Shown here piece after piece: positions 36,650 to 45,441 of a DNA stretch of 64,000 nucleotides; the stretch's first letter is position 1, and each line of letters begins with the position of its first letter. Under the pieces are notes generated by a model. It saw nothing but the letters and a program-made list of their open reading frames with translations, had not been told where the DNA came from and did not search any database. Source of the stretch: Streptomyces sp. SCSIO 30461 (GTDB lineage: Bacteria; Actinomycetota; Actinomycetes; Streptomycetales; Streptomycetaceae). The translations under genes and the position numbers were made by a program. The stretch spans positions 3,774,001 through 3,838,000 of the forward strand of contig NZ_CP146101.1 of NCBI RefSeq assembly GCF_037023745.1. The letters are read 5' to 3'.

Positions 36650-37835
36650 CCCCCTGTTTCCGCTTGATGTGGAGAGTCTCGAAATGGTGGTAGTCTCTCT
36701 CGACCCAGCGCCCTCCCCATCGTAGTCCACGGCTCTCAAAGGCATGGACGGCCGGACTCTTGCGGCTGCCTAGGACAGCCATATGAGGAATGTCGCGATC
36801 CAGGTAAGCGCGGTCGGGAAAGACTCCCGTCTTGGTCTGGAAGGGGTTCTCCCAGGGGTTAATGTCGATTGCCAGACCCCAGGCGTGCGGGGACAGTACC
36901 CGGCGGCTCTCCCTGCCGTCAACAAAGCGGCAGTTGAATGCACTCGTGTTGTCCGCGCTCATGGACAAGTAGTCGTTCGCGCCCTGAACCAAGCCCTTGC
37001 CGAAGTCATCCACCAGGCGCATTTGCCGGATCGGATATTTGAGGCGGTACAGATCCGTGAAAACTGCCGCAGTCTGCTGAGCCAGGGACGCATGGACGAT
37101 GATCTCGCCTCGGTAGCGGTACCCGTCGAAACCCCAGTGATTGACCTGGACATAGCGAAGATCGTCTCGCCCGACCGGGCAACCCGCGGTGTAGGAGACA
37201 CCCATCACGCGTGCCCACACCGAACCGGGGACATGGGAGACGCTCGCATGAGCGCCAGTTCCGACAGCACGCGGTCGTCGCGCAGGGTCGGTAGAACTAC
37301 TGAAACGGGGTTCCGCAACGAGCTTCGGCACAACGACCGGTTCCACTGCGGGACGGGTCCTGACCTGAAAGGAGGTACTGACCCTGGTGACCGCATGACG
37401 GTCGTGGAGGATAGCCCGATACTCGGTCGCCTTCCAGGGCGACACCTGCACCGACGCCTGTCCCTCAGGACCAAGCTTCAGCATCTCGAAGGTGCGCCAG
37501 ACGGAGGTTCCCGCAGCACGACTTTGCCATTCGATCTTACCGCCGGTGATCTTTGCGTGCGTCGGAGCGGAGGTTTTCAGGCGAAGGGTCCCTGTCTCCT
37601 CGCTCACAAGCGCCGTGGGCCCGGTGAGAGTAACTGAGATTACGCCGGTCGGCGTTGCTTGGTTCTTCTCCTGACTGCTGCCCGAGCCAGCCGCCAGTTC
37701 CCTGAACGATGACGGCCAGTCGACCTGCAATGCGGCACCGCCCATGAGTGCCACAGTGGCGAAGGTAGCGGTGCTCAGCATTGAGGTTGCAGGCCCGCTC
37801 CGCATTGCCTCAAGTCGTTTACGGTTACGTTTCAT
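36633..37835 (-). CDS. M15-type metallopeptidase (D-Ala-D-Ala carboxypeptidase-like), exported
   Basis: A 400-residue protein. It has an N-terminal membrane/signal segment (SMLSTATFATVALMGGAALQ), a beta-sandwich region at about 60-180, and a C-terminal peptidase domain. The zinc ligands of the M15 family are seen as SAFNCRFV, then SPHAWGLAIDINPWENPF (His-x6-Asp), and WVERDYHHFETLH. GGAGG lies directly before ATG 37835. The last four residues and the TAG stop are supplied by the terminal repeat of the IS3 remnant, so the native C terminus may be altered slightly. Its likely role is cell-wall peptide cleavage. Confidence 0.85.
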   Translation of the reverse strand: MKRNRKRLEAMRSGPATSMLSTATFATVALMGGAALQVDWPSSFRELAAGSGSSQEKNQATPTGVISVTLTGPTALVSEETGTLRLKTSAPTHAKITGGKIEWQSRAAGTSVWRTFEMLKLGPEGQASVQVSPWKATEYRAILHDRHAVTRVSTSFQVRTRPAVEPVVVPKLVAEPRFSSSTDPARRPRAVGTGAHASVSHVPGSVWARVMGVSYTAGCPVGRDDLRYVQVNHWGFDGYRYRGEIIVHASLAQQTAAVFTDLYRLKYPIRQMRLVDDFGKGLVQGANDYLSMSADNTSAFNCRFVDGRESRRVLSPHAWGLAIDINPWENPFQTKTGVFPDRAYLDRDIPHMAVLGSRKSPAVHAFESRGLRWGGRWVERDYHHFETLHIKRKQGVNLPT

Positions 37836-37954
37836 CAATCCTCCAGCTCTCTGGGCAGCCGTCATGGCAGACGCATCAAGAGTCATCGGACGCTCGTCGC
37901 CGGCCCTTCGGCTGCTTGGAGAAGCTGGGGCCGGCTGGTTCGCGGGGAGCTCGT

Positions 37955-38839
37955 CGCTCGGTTGCTTCCGTCGTTCAACTCCCTTCCGCGGGGAACGAGA
38001 CCTCTCCGTGTGACGAGCGAGCCCTATTCACGGCGGTTGTGTACGTGCTGACCAGCGGGTGTGCCTGGCGGCATCTGCTGGAGACGTTCGGCGTCTCTCC
38101 CGCGACGGTGCATCGCCGGTTCAACGCCTGGTCCCGGGCGGGGCTGTGGCATCGGCTCCACTGGGTGGTCCTAAGGGCTGTCCCGTAATCCCCGGCGGGC
38201 GCGCGACGACAGCTACGGCACTCCCCCTGGCTTCGCCGGGAGGTGCCCCCACGCTGCGTTGTCGAATCGCCCGAATAAACCCGGTATGAGGGCGACCCTC
38301 CGCCTTGCGTTGCGTCCCCTCGGCCCCAAGGGCCGGGGGAGACCCCATACACCTGACGCCGCGCGCTGATCCACCGCGGACTACGGGACAGCCCTTAGAC
38401 GAACGTGCGCGCCGGGAGCTGGACTGGGCCTCGGCGATCGTCGATGCCGCCTCGGACCAGCCTCAAAAGGGGGTGCGCTGACCGGGCCCGATCCGGTCGA
38501 TCGCGCCAAGAAGGGCAGCAAACTGCACGTGCTGTTCCGAGGCCCAGGACATCTCCCTGGACCAATCGCTGTGTCCGGCGCGAACACCCACGACAGCCTG
38601 GCCCTCAAGCGGCTGATCGGCGGTACACCCGCCGTCCGCTCCCGCTGCGGGTCACGGGCACGCCGACCGGTCAGGCCCGCGCGTACTTCTCCGCCGACCG
38701 TTTCACCTGGCTGCGAGAGCGAGAGCTCATCCCGCGCATCGGGCCTCCTCAGATCGAATCGAGCGAGCGGCTTGCGGCAGCCCTAAGCTGTTGCTGTTAC
38801 AAGAAGCTCGCGAAACTCACCACGCGAGAAGCCCTCTAA
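37955..38839 (+). pseudogene. IS5-family transposase split by a MITE and internally deleted
   Basis: Before the insertion: LFTAVVYVLTSGCAWRHLLE, TFGVSPATVHRRFNAWSRAG, LWHRLHWVVL. After it: DERARRELDWASAIVDAAS, then after a one-base shift KKGSKLHVLF, AVSGANTHDSLALKRLIGG. The C-terminal catalytic segment is deleted so that ESSERL joins AALSCCCYKKLAKLTT directly. Besides the 38174-38395 element it therefore has a frameshift and a deletion. Confidence 0.8.
38174..38395. mobile_element. 222-bp MITE with TA target duplication
   Basis: The left end is AGGGCTGTCCCGTAATCC; the right end read inward is AGGGCTGTCCCGTAGTCC. The match is exact for 14 bp and 20 of 22 overall. TA flanks both sides (38172-38173, 38396-38397). 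There is no gene inside. Removing it with one TA restores the IS5 transposase frame (WVVL-DERARREL). The ends and TA target suit mobilisation by an IS5/IS630-type transposase. Confidence 0.85.
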
Positions 38840-38842
38840 GGT

Positions 38843-38986
38843 TCAAACACCGGCACCACGAGCCGTATCCGCTGCCAAACCATCTATCGTTTCCTCACCA
38901 CACCCGATCAACAGTGAGCTAATCGTACTCAAGTCAACTGAAAGCTCGTTAGCAACACGCAGGAGTTCATCCAGGGCGGTCGGCAT
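38843..38986 (-). CDS. Small hypothetical ORF in lower-GC DNA
   Basis: A 47-codon frame: MPTALDELLRVANELSVDLS, TISSLLIGCGEETIDGLAAD, TARGAGV. GC content is visibly lower than in the surroundings. No strong ribosome-binding site is present. It could be a small regulator or a gene fragment. No family is recognised. Confidence 0.3.
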   Translation of the reverse strand: MPTALDELLRVANELSVDLSTISSLLIGCGEETIDGLAADTARGAGV

Positions 38987-39067
38987 ACAACTACTGAGGT
39001 TGAACTTGTGATGGCGGGTGGCGTGGTCATGACGGCTCGGTGATCAGGCCGGGGACTGTAAATCGTT

Positions 39068-39116
39068 CGGCCCTGTCTCACTTTCGGTGGTGACGGAGCG
39101 TCGTGAGTGTCGTTGA
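39068..39116 (+). mobile_element. ISL3 left-end remnant (49 bp)
   Basis: Identical over 49 bp to 31036-31084, the left end of the broken ISL3 element including its first codons (GTGAGTGTCGTTGA). Unrelated IS3 sequence starts right after. Confidence 0.85.
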
Positions 39117-39182
39117 AGTTGCCCCGGTGTGATGGACAACCTTCCATTTTGGGGCACTGGGTCCCGCAAGGAGGAGTTCATC

Positions 39183-39470
39183 GTGCCAAGGACGCGTCCG
39201 GCCTACCCGCCGGAGTTCCGTCGCCGGATAGTCGAGCTGGTCAGGGCCGGCCGTTCGCCGAAGGAGCTGGCGAAGGAGTTCGAGCCGTCTGCCCAGATCA
39301 TCCGCACCTGGGCCACCCAGGACCAAGTGGACGCCGGGGGGCGCCCGGGGCTGACCAGCGACGAGAAGGAGGAGCTCGCCCAGCTGCGCCGTGAGGTGAA
39401 GCAGTTGCGCGAGGAGAAAGAGATCCTCCGCAAGGCCACGGTTTTCTTCGTCCGGGAGACCAGCCGGTGA
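39183..39470 (+). CDS. IS3-family transposase OrfA
   Basis: A 95-residue HTH_Tnp_1 protein: RPAYPPEFRRRIVELVRAGR, SPKELAKEFEPSAQIIRTWA, then a coiled coil EEKEELAQ-type helix (QLRREVKQLREEKEILRKAT) ending FFVRETSR. AAGGAGG lies upstream of GTG 39183. It is intact, but its OrfB partner is chimeric. Confidence 0.85.
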   Translation: MPRTRPAYPPEFRRRIVELVRAGRSPKELAKEFEPSAQIIRTWATQDQVDAGGRPGLTSDEKEELAQLRREVKQLREEKEILRKATVFFVRETSR

Positions 39471-40911
39471 TCTGCTACCGGCTGATCGACGAGAACAGGG
39501 CACACCACGACGTCTCCTTCATGGCCCGGCTGCTGGGTGTGTCACGGCAGGGCTACTACGCCTGGAAGGACCGCGGCCCCTCCCGCCGGCATCGGGAGGA
39601 CGCCGAGCTGACCGAGAAGATCCGTGGGCACCACGAGCGGTCCCATGGGACCTACGGCGCCTCGCGCATCCTCGCGGACCTGCGCGAACTCGACGGCCTG
39701 CGTGTGGACCGCAAGCGCGTCGCCCGTCTGATGCGCCAGGCCGGGCTGGCCATCGCCGGCCGCCTCGGGGATGCGCAGGCCACGTTGGTGCTGGACGATA
39801 CCCAGGTCATCAAGAAGGGGACCCGGTCGGTCGGGGTGGCCCACCAGCACTGCGGGTCTACCGGGGACGTGCGCAACTGCCAGGTGATGGTGATGCTCAC
39901 CTACGCCGCCGAGTGCGGGCACACCTTCTTCGACCGGAGCCTGTACCTGCCCGCCGTCTGGGCCCAGGACGCGCCGCGCCGCCGGGACGCGGGGATGCCC
40001 GAGGAGATCACCTTCGCCACCAAGCCCGAGCTGGGCATCGAGATGCTGCGCGGCGCCATCGGCCGCGGCCTGCCCTTTGGCTGGGTGGCCGCCGACGCCG
40101 ACTACGGCAAGGACCCCGCTCTGCGCGCTTTCCTGCATGAGAATGCCCTGCCCGTACGTGCTGGGGGTGCCGGTCAGCCTGCCGGTGGCCGGCCCGCCCG
40201 GCAAGTCGTACCAGCCCGCCGTGGCCAAGGCCGGTGACCTGCTGCATTACGCGATCGCCCGTGGCGGGTGGGAGCGCCGCAGCCAGGGCGAGGGCTCCCA
40301 GGGGCAGCGGTACTACGACTGGGCCTGGTCCGACGTGCTCCTGCCCGGCCAGCGGCCCGCCGACGGCTTCGCCCAGCACCTGCTGATTCGCCGCTCCACC
40401 GACAAGAAGCAGCTCGCGGGCGGGCGCGTGGACTTCGAGTACGCCTACTTCCTCGTGCACCACCGCCGCGACGCCGCCCTGCCGCTGGCCATGTGCCGGG
40501 CCGGAGTGCGCTGGAAGATCGAGGAGAACAACGAGCAGGCGAAGCAGATCACCGGGCTGGGCCAGTACCAGGTCCGCCGCTGGAACTCATGGCACCGCCA
40601 CGTCACCTGCGCGATGCTCGCCCTGGCCTTCCTGACCATCCAGCGCGCCCAACACTACGAGCAGCAGGCCACGTCCGAGGACGGCACGGTCTCCAACCAC
40701 GTACCCGAACAGGGCGATGAGCAGGGAAAAGCCACACCGGCGAGAGAGATGAGCGCCTACCGCTGATCCGTCTGACCGTCCCAGCACTCGCCGGCGTGCT
40801 CGCCGCCACCGCCCTCGTCGGCCACCACGAACCCGCCTACCACCTGCAGCAGCACCACTGGCGATCCCTCCACCAGACTCGGGCGACAGTCAGCCACTAC
40901 AACCGGCGTGG
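39467..40911 (+). pseudogene. Chimeric gene: IS3 OrfB N-terminus joined in frame to IS701 transposase
   Basis: The first about 96 codons are IS3 OrfB (YRLIDENRAHHDVSFMARLL, GVSRQGYYAWKDRGPSRRHR, HGTYGASRILADLRELDGLR). At about 39757 the frame passes without a stop into IS701-type sequence: AGRLGDAQATLVLDDTQVIK, KGTRSVGVAHQHCGSTGDVR, FATKPELGIEMLRGAIGRGL. A frameshift near 40150 leads to GVRWKIEENNEQAKQITGLG and a stop at 40766, and the IS701 tail (WRSLHQTRATVSHYNRRG) is in a third frame to about 40911. It is a recombination product and not a working transposase. Confidence 0.8.
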
Positions 40912-40985
40912 CGACCCACTACCCGCCCACCTCCGCCCCTGGCGACCACCACCCGGCCACAACCGATCACACCACGAAGATCTGA

Positions 40986-42646
40986 GCCTGGATCCACCGC
41001 GCGATAGTGGGTCTGTGGACGACGAAATAAGAAGAGGTGCCCGCTGACCTGGGATGATGGGAGTTCCTAGGCCCTCATCAGTCCCACGAAGCAAGGCACC
41101 TCGTAAGTGAGAGTTACCCACAGGCCCGCGGGACTGTTCGCCGCGTTCGACGACCCGGACTTGATCGCGCATGCCGGGCTGGTCCCCACGGTCCGGCTGG
41201 CCGAGCGGTGTGGCCTGCCAGCTCTGGTGGCCGAGAAGGTGAAGCTGACCGGCGCGAAGAACGGTGCCGGGACGGCCGCCGACGCGAAGGCGCTGTCGAT
41301 CGTGGGCGGGATGGTGGCGGGGGCGGACAGCATCGATGACCTGGACGTGCTGCGCCACGGCGGCCTGCCCCGCCTGTTCGGCGGCGTGCGCTCCCCATCC
41401 ACGCTGGGGTCGTTCCTGCGCGCGTTCACCTGGGGGCACGTGCGCCAACTGGAGTCCGCCACACGGGCGTTCACCTGCAATCTCGCCGCGCACACTGGCC
41501 TGGTGCCCACCGGGGACGAGGTCGTGTTCGTCGATATCGACTCCAAGGTCAAGCAGGTCTACGGGCCGACCAAGCAGGGCGCCTCGTTCGGCTACACCAA
41601 GCAGCGCGGCCTGCACTTCCAGATCGTCACGGTCAAGACGGGCACCTGCCCTCCGGTGATCGTGGCCACCAGGCTGCGCAAGGGCTCGGCGAACTCCGGC
41701 AAGGGCGCGGCGAGTCTGCTGCGCGAGGCCCTTGCCACCGTGCGGGTGATGGGCATTACCGCCCAGATCATCGTCCGCGCCGATTCCGCGTACTTCTCCC
41801 ACAAGGTCGTCGAGGCCTGCCGCAAGGCCGGCGCCCGGTTCTCGCTCGCGGTCGCGGTCAGGAAGAAGATCCGTGAGGCCATCGCGCACATCGCCGAGGA
41901 CGCCTGGACGCCGATCAAGTACGCCGCCGCGGTCTGGGATGTCGAGGAGGAACGCTGGATCTCCGACGCGGAGATCGCCGAGGTCCCCTTCACCGCGTTC
42001 ACCAGCAAGAAGAAGGCGTTCCACACCACTGCCCGGCTGATCGTGCGCCGGGTGAAGCGCCTGAACCCGAAGAGCGTGCCCGAGGGGCAGGGCGAGCTGT
42101 TCGGCGTCTGGCGCCACCACGTCGTCTTCACCGACAGCTCGTTCGTCCTGGCCCAGGCCGAACCCATGCACCGCGAACACGCCCAGGTCGAGCAGGTCTT
42201 CGCCGACCTGGAGGACTCCGCGCTCGGCCATCTGCCCTCGGGGAAGTTCACCGCGAACGCCGCCTGGCTCACCCTGGCCGCCACCGCCTACAACCTCACC
42301 CGGGCCGTCGGCCGCCTCGCCTCCATCTTCCACACCCGGGCGAGGACCGGCACCATCCGCCGCCACCTGATCCACATCCCCGCCCGGATCGCCACCGGCG
42401 CCCGCCGCCTCACCCTCCACCTGCCCAGGCACCGGCGCTGGGCCGACGACTTCACCGACCTGTGGACAGCGACCGGACAGCGCATGGTCACCTGACCCGC
42501 GCCACCGCCCTGCCTGCCCACGACCCGAAAGACCTCGGAGACCCCGTACCGGACGGCCACCCGGCGATCACCGCTGCCCGCACTCCGAAGAAACCCCCGG
42601 AACCCGCCCGACACCCGTGATCAGAATTCACGCGGTGGATCGAGGC
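40986..42646 (+). mobile_element. IS1380-family insertion sequence, complete
   Basis: The terminal inverted repeats match at 17 of 19: left GCCTGGATCCACCGCGCGA (40986-41004), right end read inward GCCTCGATCCACCGCGTGA (42646-42628). Length 1.66 kb, as usual for IS1380. CTGA occurs at both borders and may be the target duplication, though the alignment is ambiguous by one base. It lies immediately upstream of the haem-oxygenase-like gene. Confidence 0.8.
41107..42495 (+). CDS. IS1380-family transposase
   Basis: A 462-residue DDE transposase: GLVPTVRLAERCGLPALVAE, VFVDIDSKVKQVYGPTKQGA (first Asp), IIVRADSAYFSHKVVEACRK (second Asp), and HREHAQVEQVFADLEDSALG (Glu region). It uses a GTG start at 41107. 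It is intact and probably the youngest insertion in this part. Confidence 0.9.
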   Translation: MRVTHRPAGLFAAFDDPDLIAHAGLVPTVRLAERCGLPALVAEKVKLTGAKNGAGTAADAKALSIVGGMVAGADSIDDLDVLRHGGLPRLFGGVRSPSTLGSFLRAFTWGHVRQLESATRAFTCNLAAHTGLVPTGDEVVFVDIDSKVKQVYGPTKQGASFGYTKQRGLHFQIVTVKTGTCPPVIVATRLRKGSANSGKGAASLLREALATVRVMGITAQIIVRADSAYFSHKVVEACRKAGARFSLAVAVRKKIREAIAHIAEDAWTPIKYAAAVWDVEEERWISDAEIAEVPFTAFTSKKKAFHTTARLIVRRVKRLNPKSVPEGQGELFGVWRHHVVFTDSSFVLAQAEPMHREHAQVEQVFADLEDSALGHLPSGKFTANAAWLTLAATAYNLTRAVGRLASIFHTRARTGTIRRHLIHIPARIATGARRLTLHLPRHRRWADDFTDLWTATGQRMVT

Positions 42647-42653
42647 TGAAGTG

Positions 42654-43742
42654 ATGCACACCGACCGACGTACGAACAGCACCCCCCGCTTCGCCTCCGG
42701 CGGGCTCCTCGCAGCCCTGCGGCGATTGGACCGGTATTCCCCGCAGGAGCTGTCCCGGGTCTCCCAGGACTACGCCTTCCGTGCCGCGCTGGCCGAGGAG
42801 TGCCGGTCGTTGACGGCCCGTGGCTACGAGGACGGTGACCACGAGGCACGTGCCCAGGTGCACGCTGCGCTCGCGTTCATCCACGACCACGACTACTCCG
42901 CAGTCGCCGTGGAGGAGGTCGACCGAGAGTTCCAGCCCGTCCTGCGCGATGTCGCGGCCCTGCTCGAAGGGGCCGTGCTCGACCACGAGCTGTCCCGGAT
43001 AGCCAAGGGCGCTGTCACCGGCTACCCCGACTCGGGCTCCGCGTACGTGCGCTGGCTCAAGGCCATGGTCAGCGACCACCCGGCAGGCTGGCACCCGCTG
43101 TACCAGGAGCACCTTCCCGAGTCGGGCGAGTGGGAGGACCTGCGTCTGCTCACGCAGGAGACCAGTCTCGACCCGCGCTTCGACGACATCCTGGCCCTCA
43201 TGCGGTGGGCAGGCAGGGGCGGGGAGAAGCTGGAGATCGCCGCCAACTACTGGGACGAGATGGGCAACGGCAACCCGGCCATGGTGCACACCTCGCTCTT
43301 CGACCAGGCCCTGGAGGCCGTCGGAGCCGATGCCGCCTACGTGCGCGATACCCTCATGCCGGAAGCGATCGTCTCCGGCAACATCTCCGCCTGCCTGGCG
43401 CTCTCCCGCCGCCACTACTACAAGGCCGTCGGCTACTTCGGCGTCACCGAGTACCTCGCTCCCCGGCGCTTCCGGCGCGTCGTCGATGCCTGGCGGCGCC
43501 ACGACCTGGACGAAGTCGGCATCGTGTACCACGACCTCCACATCGGCGTGGACACCGGCCATGCGGCGGGCTGGTTCAAGAACGTAGTGGGCCCGCTGGT
43601 CTCCGGTGACCCGCGGACCGGGCGCGAGATCGCGCTGGGCGCCATGATCCGGTTCAACACCTCGCAGGACTACCTCGACGCGCTCCTCGCCCGTATGCGG
43701 TGCCGCCCGCGCCGGGACGTGGCCGCCATCGCCGTGAGCTGA
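42654..43742 (+). CDS. Haem-oxygenase-like iron-containing redox enzyme (HDO type)
   Basis: A 362-residue helical protein of the iron-containing redox enzyme / Haem_oxygenase_2-like group. Blocks seen are YVRWLKAMVSDHPAGWHPLY, LTQETSLDPRFDDILALMRW, EIAANYWDEMGNGNPAMVHT and VGIVYHDLHIGVDTGHAAGW. The conserved Glu and His residues in YWDEMGNG-x5-H and YHDLHIG-x4-H fit diiron ligands. Members perform oxidative cleavage or N-oxygenation in natural-product pathways. ATG 42654 starts eight bases after the IS1380 end, so the native promoter was probably displaced; a GAGG in the IS end may act as ribosome-binding site. It is the first gene of the putative RiPP locus. Its actual substrate is unknown. 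Confidence 0.75.
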   Translation: MHTDRRTNSTPRFASGGLLAALRRLDRYSPQELSRVSQDYAFRAALAEECRSLTARGYEDGDHEARAQVHAALAFIHDHDYSAVAVEEVDREFQPVLRDVAALLEGAVLDHELSRIAKGAVTGYPDSGSAYVRWLKAMVSDHPAGWHPLYQEHLPESGEWEDLRLLTQETSLDPRFDDILALMRWAGRGGEKLEIAANYWDEMGNGNPAMVHTSLFDQALEAVGADAAYVRDTLMPEAIVSGNISACLALSRRHYYKAVGYFGVTEYLAPRRFRRVVDAWRRHDLDEVGIVYHDLHIGVDTGHAAGWFKNVVGPLVSGDPRTGREIALGAMIRFNTSQDYLDALLARMRCRPRRDVAAIAVS

Positions 43743-43751
43743 GGAGCGACG

Positions 43752-44024
43752 ATGGCGCCGCAGGACGCGTTCACGGCCGACGGCCTCGCCGGCGCCGGCT
43801 TCACCATGTGCCGGGCGCCCTGCAACGACCACGTGGCCATCGACGCGACACGCACCGCTTTCAGACCGGCCCGGCGTACCTCAGGCTGGTCTGCGACCAC
43901 CACTACGGTGCCCTTCCCGGCCCCGGTGACGCTCTCGTCCCAGTCGTTCGGTGTGACGGCGCGGACGGACGGTCCGGGAAGGCGCCAGGCGGCGATCCGA
44001 CGTGCCCGGGGAGCGGGTGGGTAG
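43752..44024 (+). CDS. Small ORF after the HDO gene, probably frameshifted
   Basis: GAGGAG lies five bases before ATG 43752, only ten bases after the HDO stop, so translation coupled to HDO is likely. It begins MAPQDAFTADGLAGAGFTMC and RAPCNDHVAIDATRT with strongly coding-like codons. From about 43860 a different frame (AYLRLVCDHHYGALPGPGDA, LVPVVRCDGADG) looks more coding than the annotated one, so a one-base shift is suspected. The protein would be short and Cys/His-containing. No family is recognised. Confidence 0.4.
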   Translation: MAPQDAFTADGLAGAGFTMCRAPCNDHVAIDATRTAFRPARRTSGWSATTTTVPFPAPVTLSSQSFGVTARTDGPGRRQAAIRRARGAGG

Positions 44025-44057
44025 CCCCGAGGGGCGCGTCCGGCCGGGACGGCGGCG

Positions 44058-44690
44058 TCAGAGCCCGCCCACGCCCTTCACCACGAGCAGGAGCCCGATC
44101 AAGGCGATGACGATCGCGACGATGGCGGCGTTGTGGGCCTTGAGCCAGTCCTTGGCCCGCTCCAACGGCGGCATCATCAGCTCCCCGACGAGGAGGCGCA
44201 GCAAGGGCGGAAGGATGACGCCCGCGGAGGCGATGACGGCGAACAGGGCGATGGAGCCTGCCCTGCCCGCAGTCGTGAGCTGGGCCGAACCGATCGCGAC
44301 GCCACCGGCCGCGATCAGCACCAGGATCTTCGGGTTGACCGCCGAGAGCAGGAGGCCCAGCCGCAGCGCTTTCGGCCAGGTGGTGCTCTCCAGGGCTCGT
44401 ATCCATGCCGGATCCGCCCTCGTTCGCCTGCGCCTCCACAGCATCGCGCCCAGGAGGATCAGCAGGCCGCCCAGGCCGATCCGTCCCCATGAGACTGCCG
44501 CGGGCGGCTTGCCCGTGAACTCGACGACGGACGTCAGCAGGGTGAACAAGACGGCGGCACCGGCGACTCCGGCCGTCCAGCCGGCGATGAAGGCACTGCT
44601 GTTCTCCCGCGCCCGCGCAGTGAGCAGCAGGAGGATCGCCGGGACCACCGGGAACGGCGACAGGGCGATCCCCAGTGCAGGGGCCACCAT
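44058..44690 (-). CDS. GAP/LysE-superfamily integral membrane protein
   Basis: A 210-residue, six-helix protein with the family hallmarks ALGIALSPFPVVPAILLLLT and LLSAVNPKILVLIAAGGVAI. The same family is encoded at 6219-6866. It starts at ATG 44690, leaving only six residues before the conserved LSPFP motif, fewer than usual. The upstream neighbour is a response regulator cut off exactly here, so a deletion may have shortened this gene too. Possible export role, substrate unknown. Confidence 0.75.
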   Translation of the reverse strand: MVAPALGIALSPFPVVPAILLLLTARARENSSAFIAGWTAGVAGAAVLFTLLTSVVEFTGKPPAAVSWGRIGLGGLLILLGAMLWRRRRTRADPAWIRALESTTWPKALRLGLLLSAVNPKILVLIAAGGVAIGSAQLTTAGRAGSIALFAVIASAGVILPPLLRLLVGELMMPPLERAKDWLKAHNAAIVAIVIALIGLLLVVKGVGGL

Positions 44691-44694
44691 CTCG

Positions 44695-45105
44695 GTTGGT
44701 GAGATCCGGGGGAAGCGCCGTCCCGCCCCGGGCGGCCTTCATCGCGGCGTCGACGATCTCGCTCCGTGTGGCGTCCTTGGGGAGGTAGCCGGCGGCGCCC
44801 TCCCCGACGGCCCGGAACACCAGCGAGTCGTCGGTGTAGGCGGAGAGAACGATCACACGCACCGGCAGACCGTCCCGCTCGGCCGCATGGACGACGGCGA
44901 GGCCGTCCAGCTTGGGCAGCTTGTAGTCCACCACTGCGACATCGGGCTGATGGGTCCGCAGGTGTTCCAGGGCCTCCGCGCCGTCCCGGGCCTCGGCCAC
45001 GACCTCGATGAGCCCGCTCTGTTTGAGCGCCTGGGTGATGCCCTCGCGGTATATCGGGTGGTCGTCGGCCACGACGACGCGTATGCGGGTCTCGTGTGTA
45101 CGCAT
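44695..45105 (-). pseudogene. NarL-type response regulator, receiver domain only
   Basis: From ATG 45105: MRTHETRIRVVVADDHPIYR, VAEARDGAEALEHLRTHQPD, VAVVDYKLPKLDGLAVVHAA (phospho-acceptor Asp), LSAYTDDSLVFRAVGEGAAG, YLPKDATRSEIVDAAMKAAR. The LuxR-type HTH that should follow GGTALPPDLT is missing: the frame runs into the GAP-family gene out of phase. No sensor kinase is adjacent. It is divergent from peptide gene 1 and may be the relic of a cluster regulator. Confidence 0.75.
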
Positions 45106-45441
45106 GGGGCACACCGTCCCGTCCGCCCGTGGAGCCGTACGGGATCACGACTCTGGGGACGCTGTCCTGCTGCCCGTGCGCTGGGTTCCACACGGCACGG
45201 CGGGTGGTCGGCGGGCATGTCGGAGCGGATCCGGCCGACACGCACTCAGGGCATCCGTACGGACACGAGACGTGGTTGGCCGCGGCCCCTGTCCGCCATG
45301 AGGAGGAGCGGCTGCTCCACCGGTCTTTCGACCGATCGGCCGGGGTGCCCGACCGGGCCCGGGCGCCACGATGGCCCTAGGACCGGCGGGGATCCTGACT
45401 CCCCGCCGGTCGTCCCATCCCCACGCAGGAAGGAATGCGCC

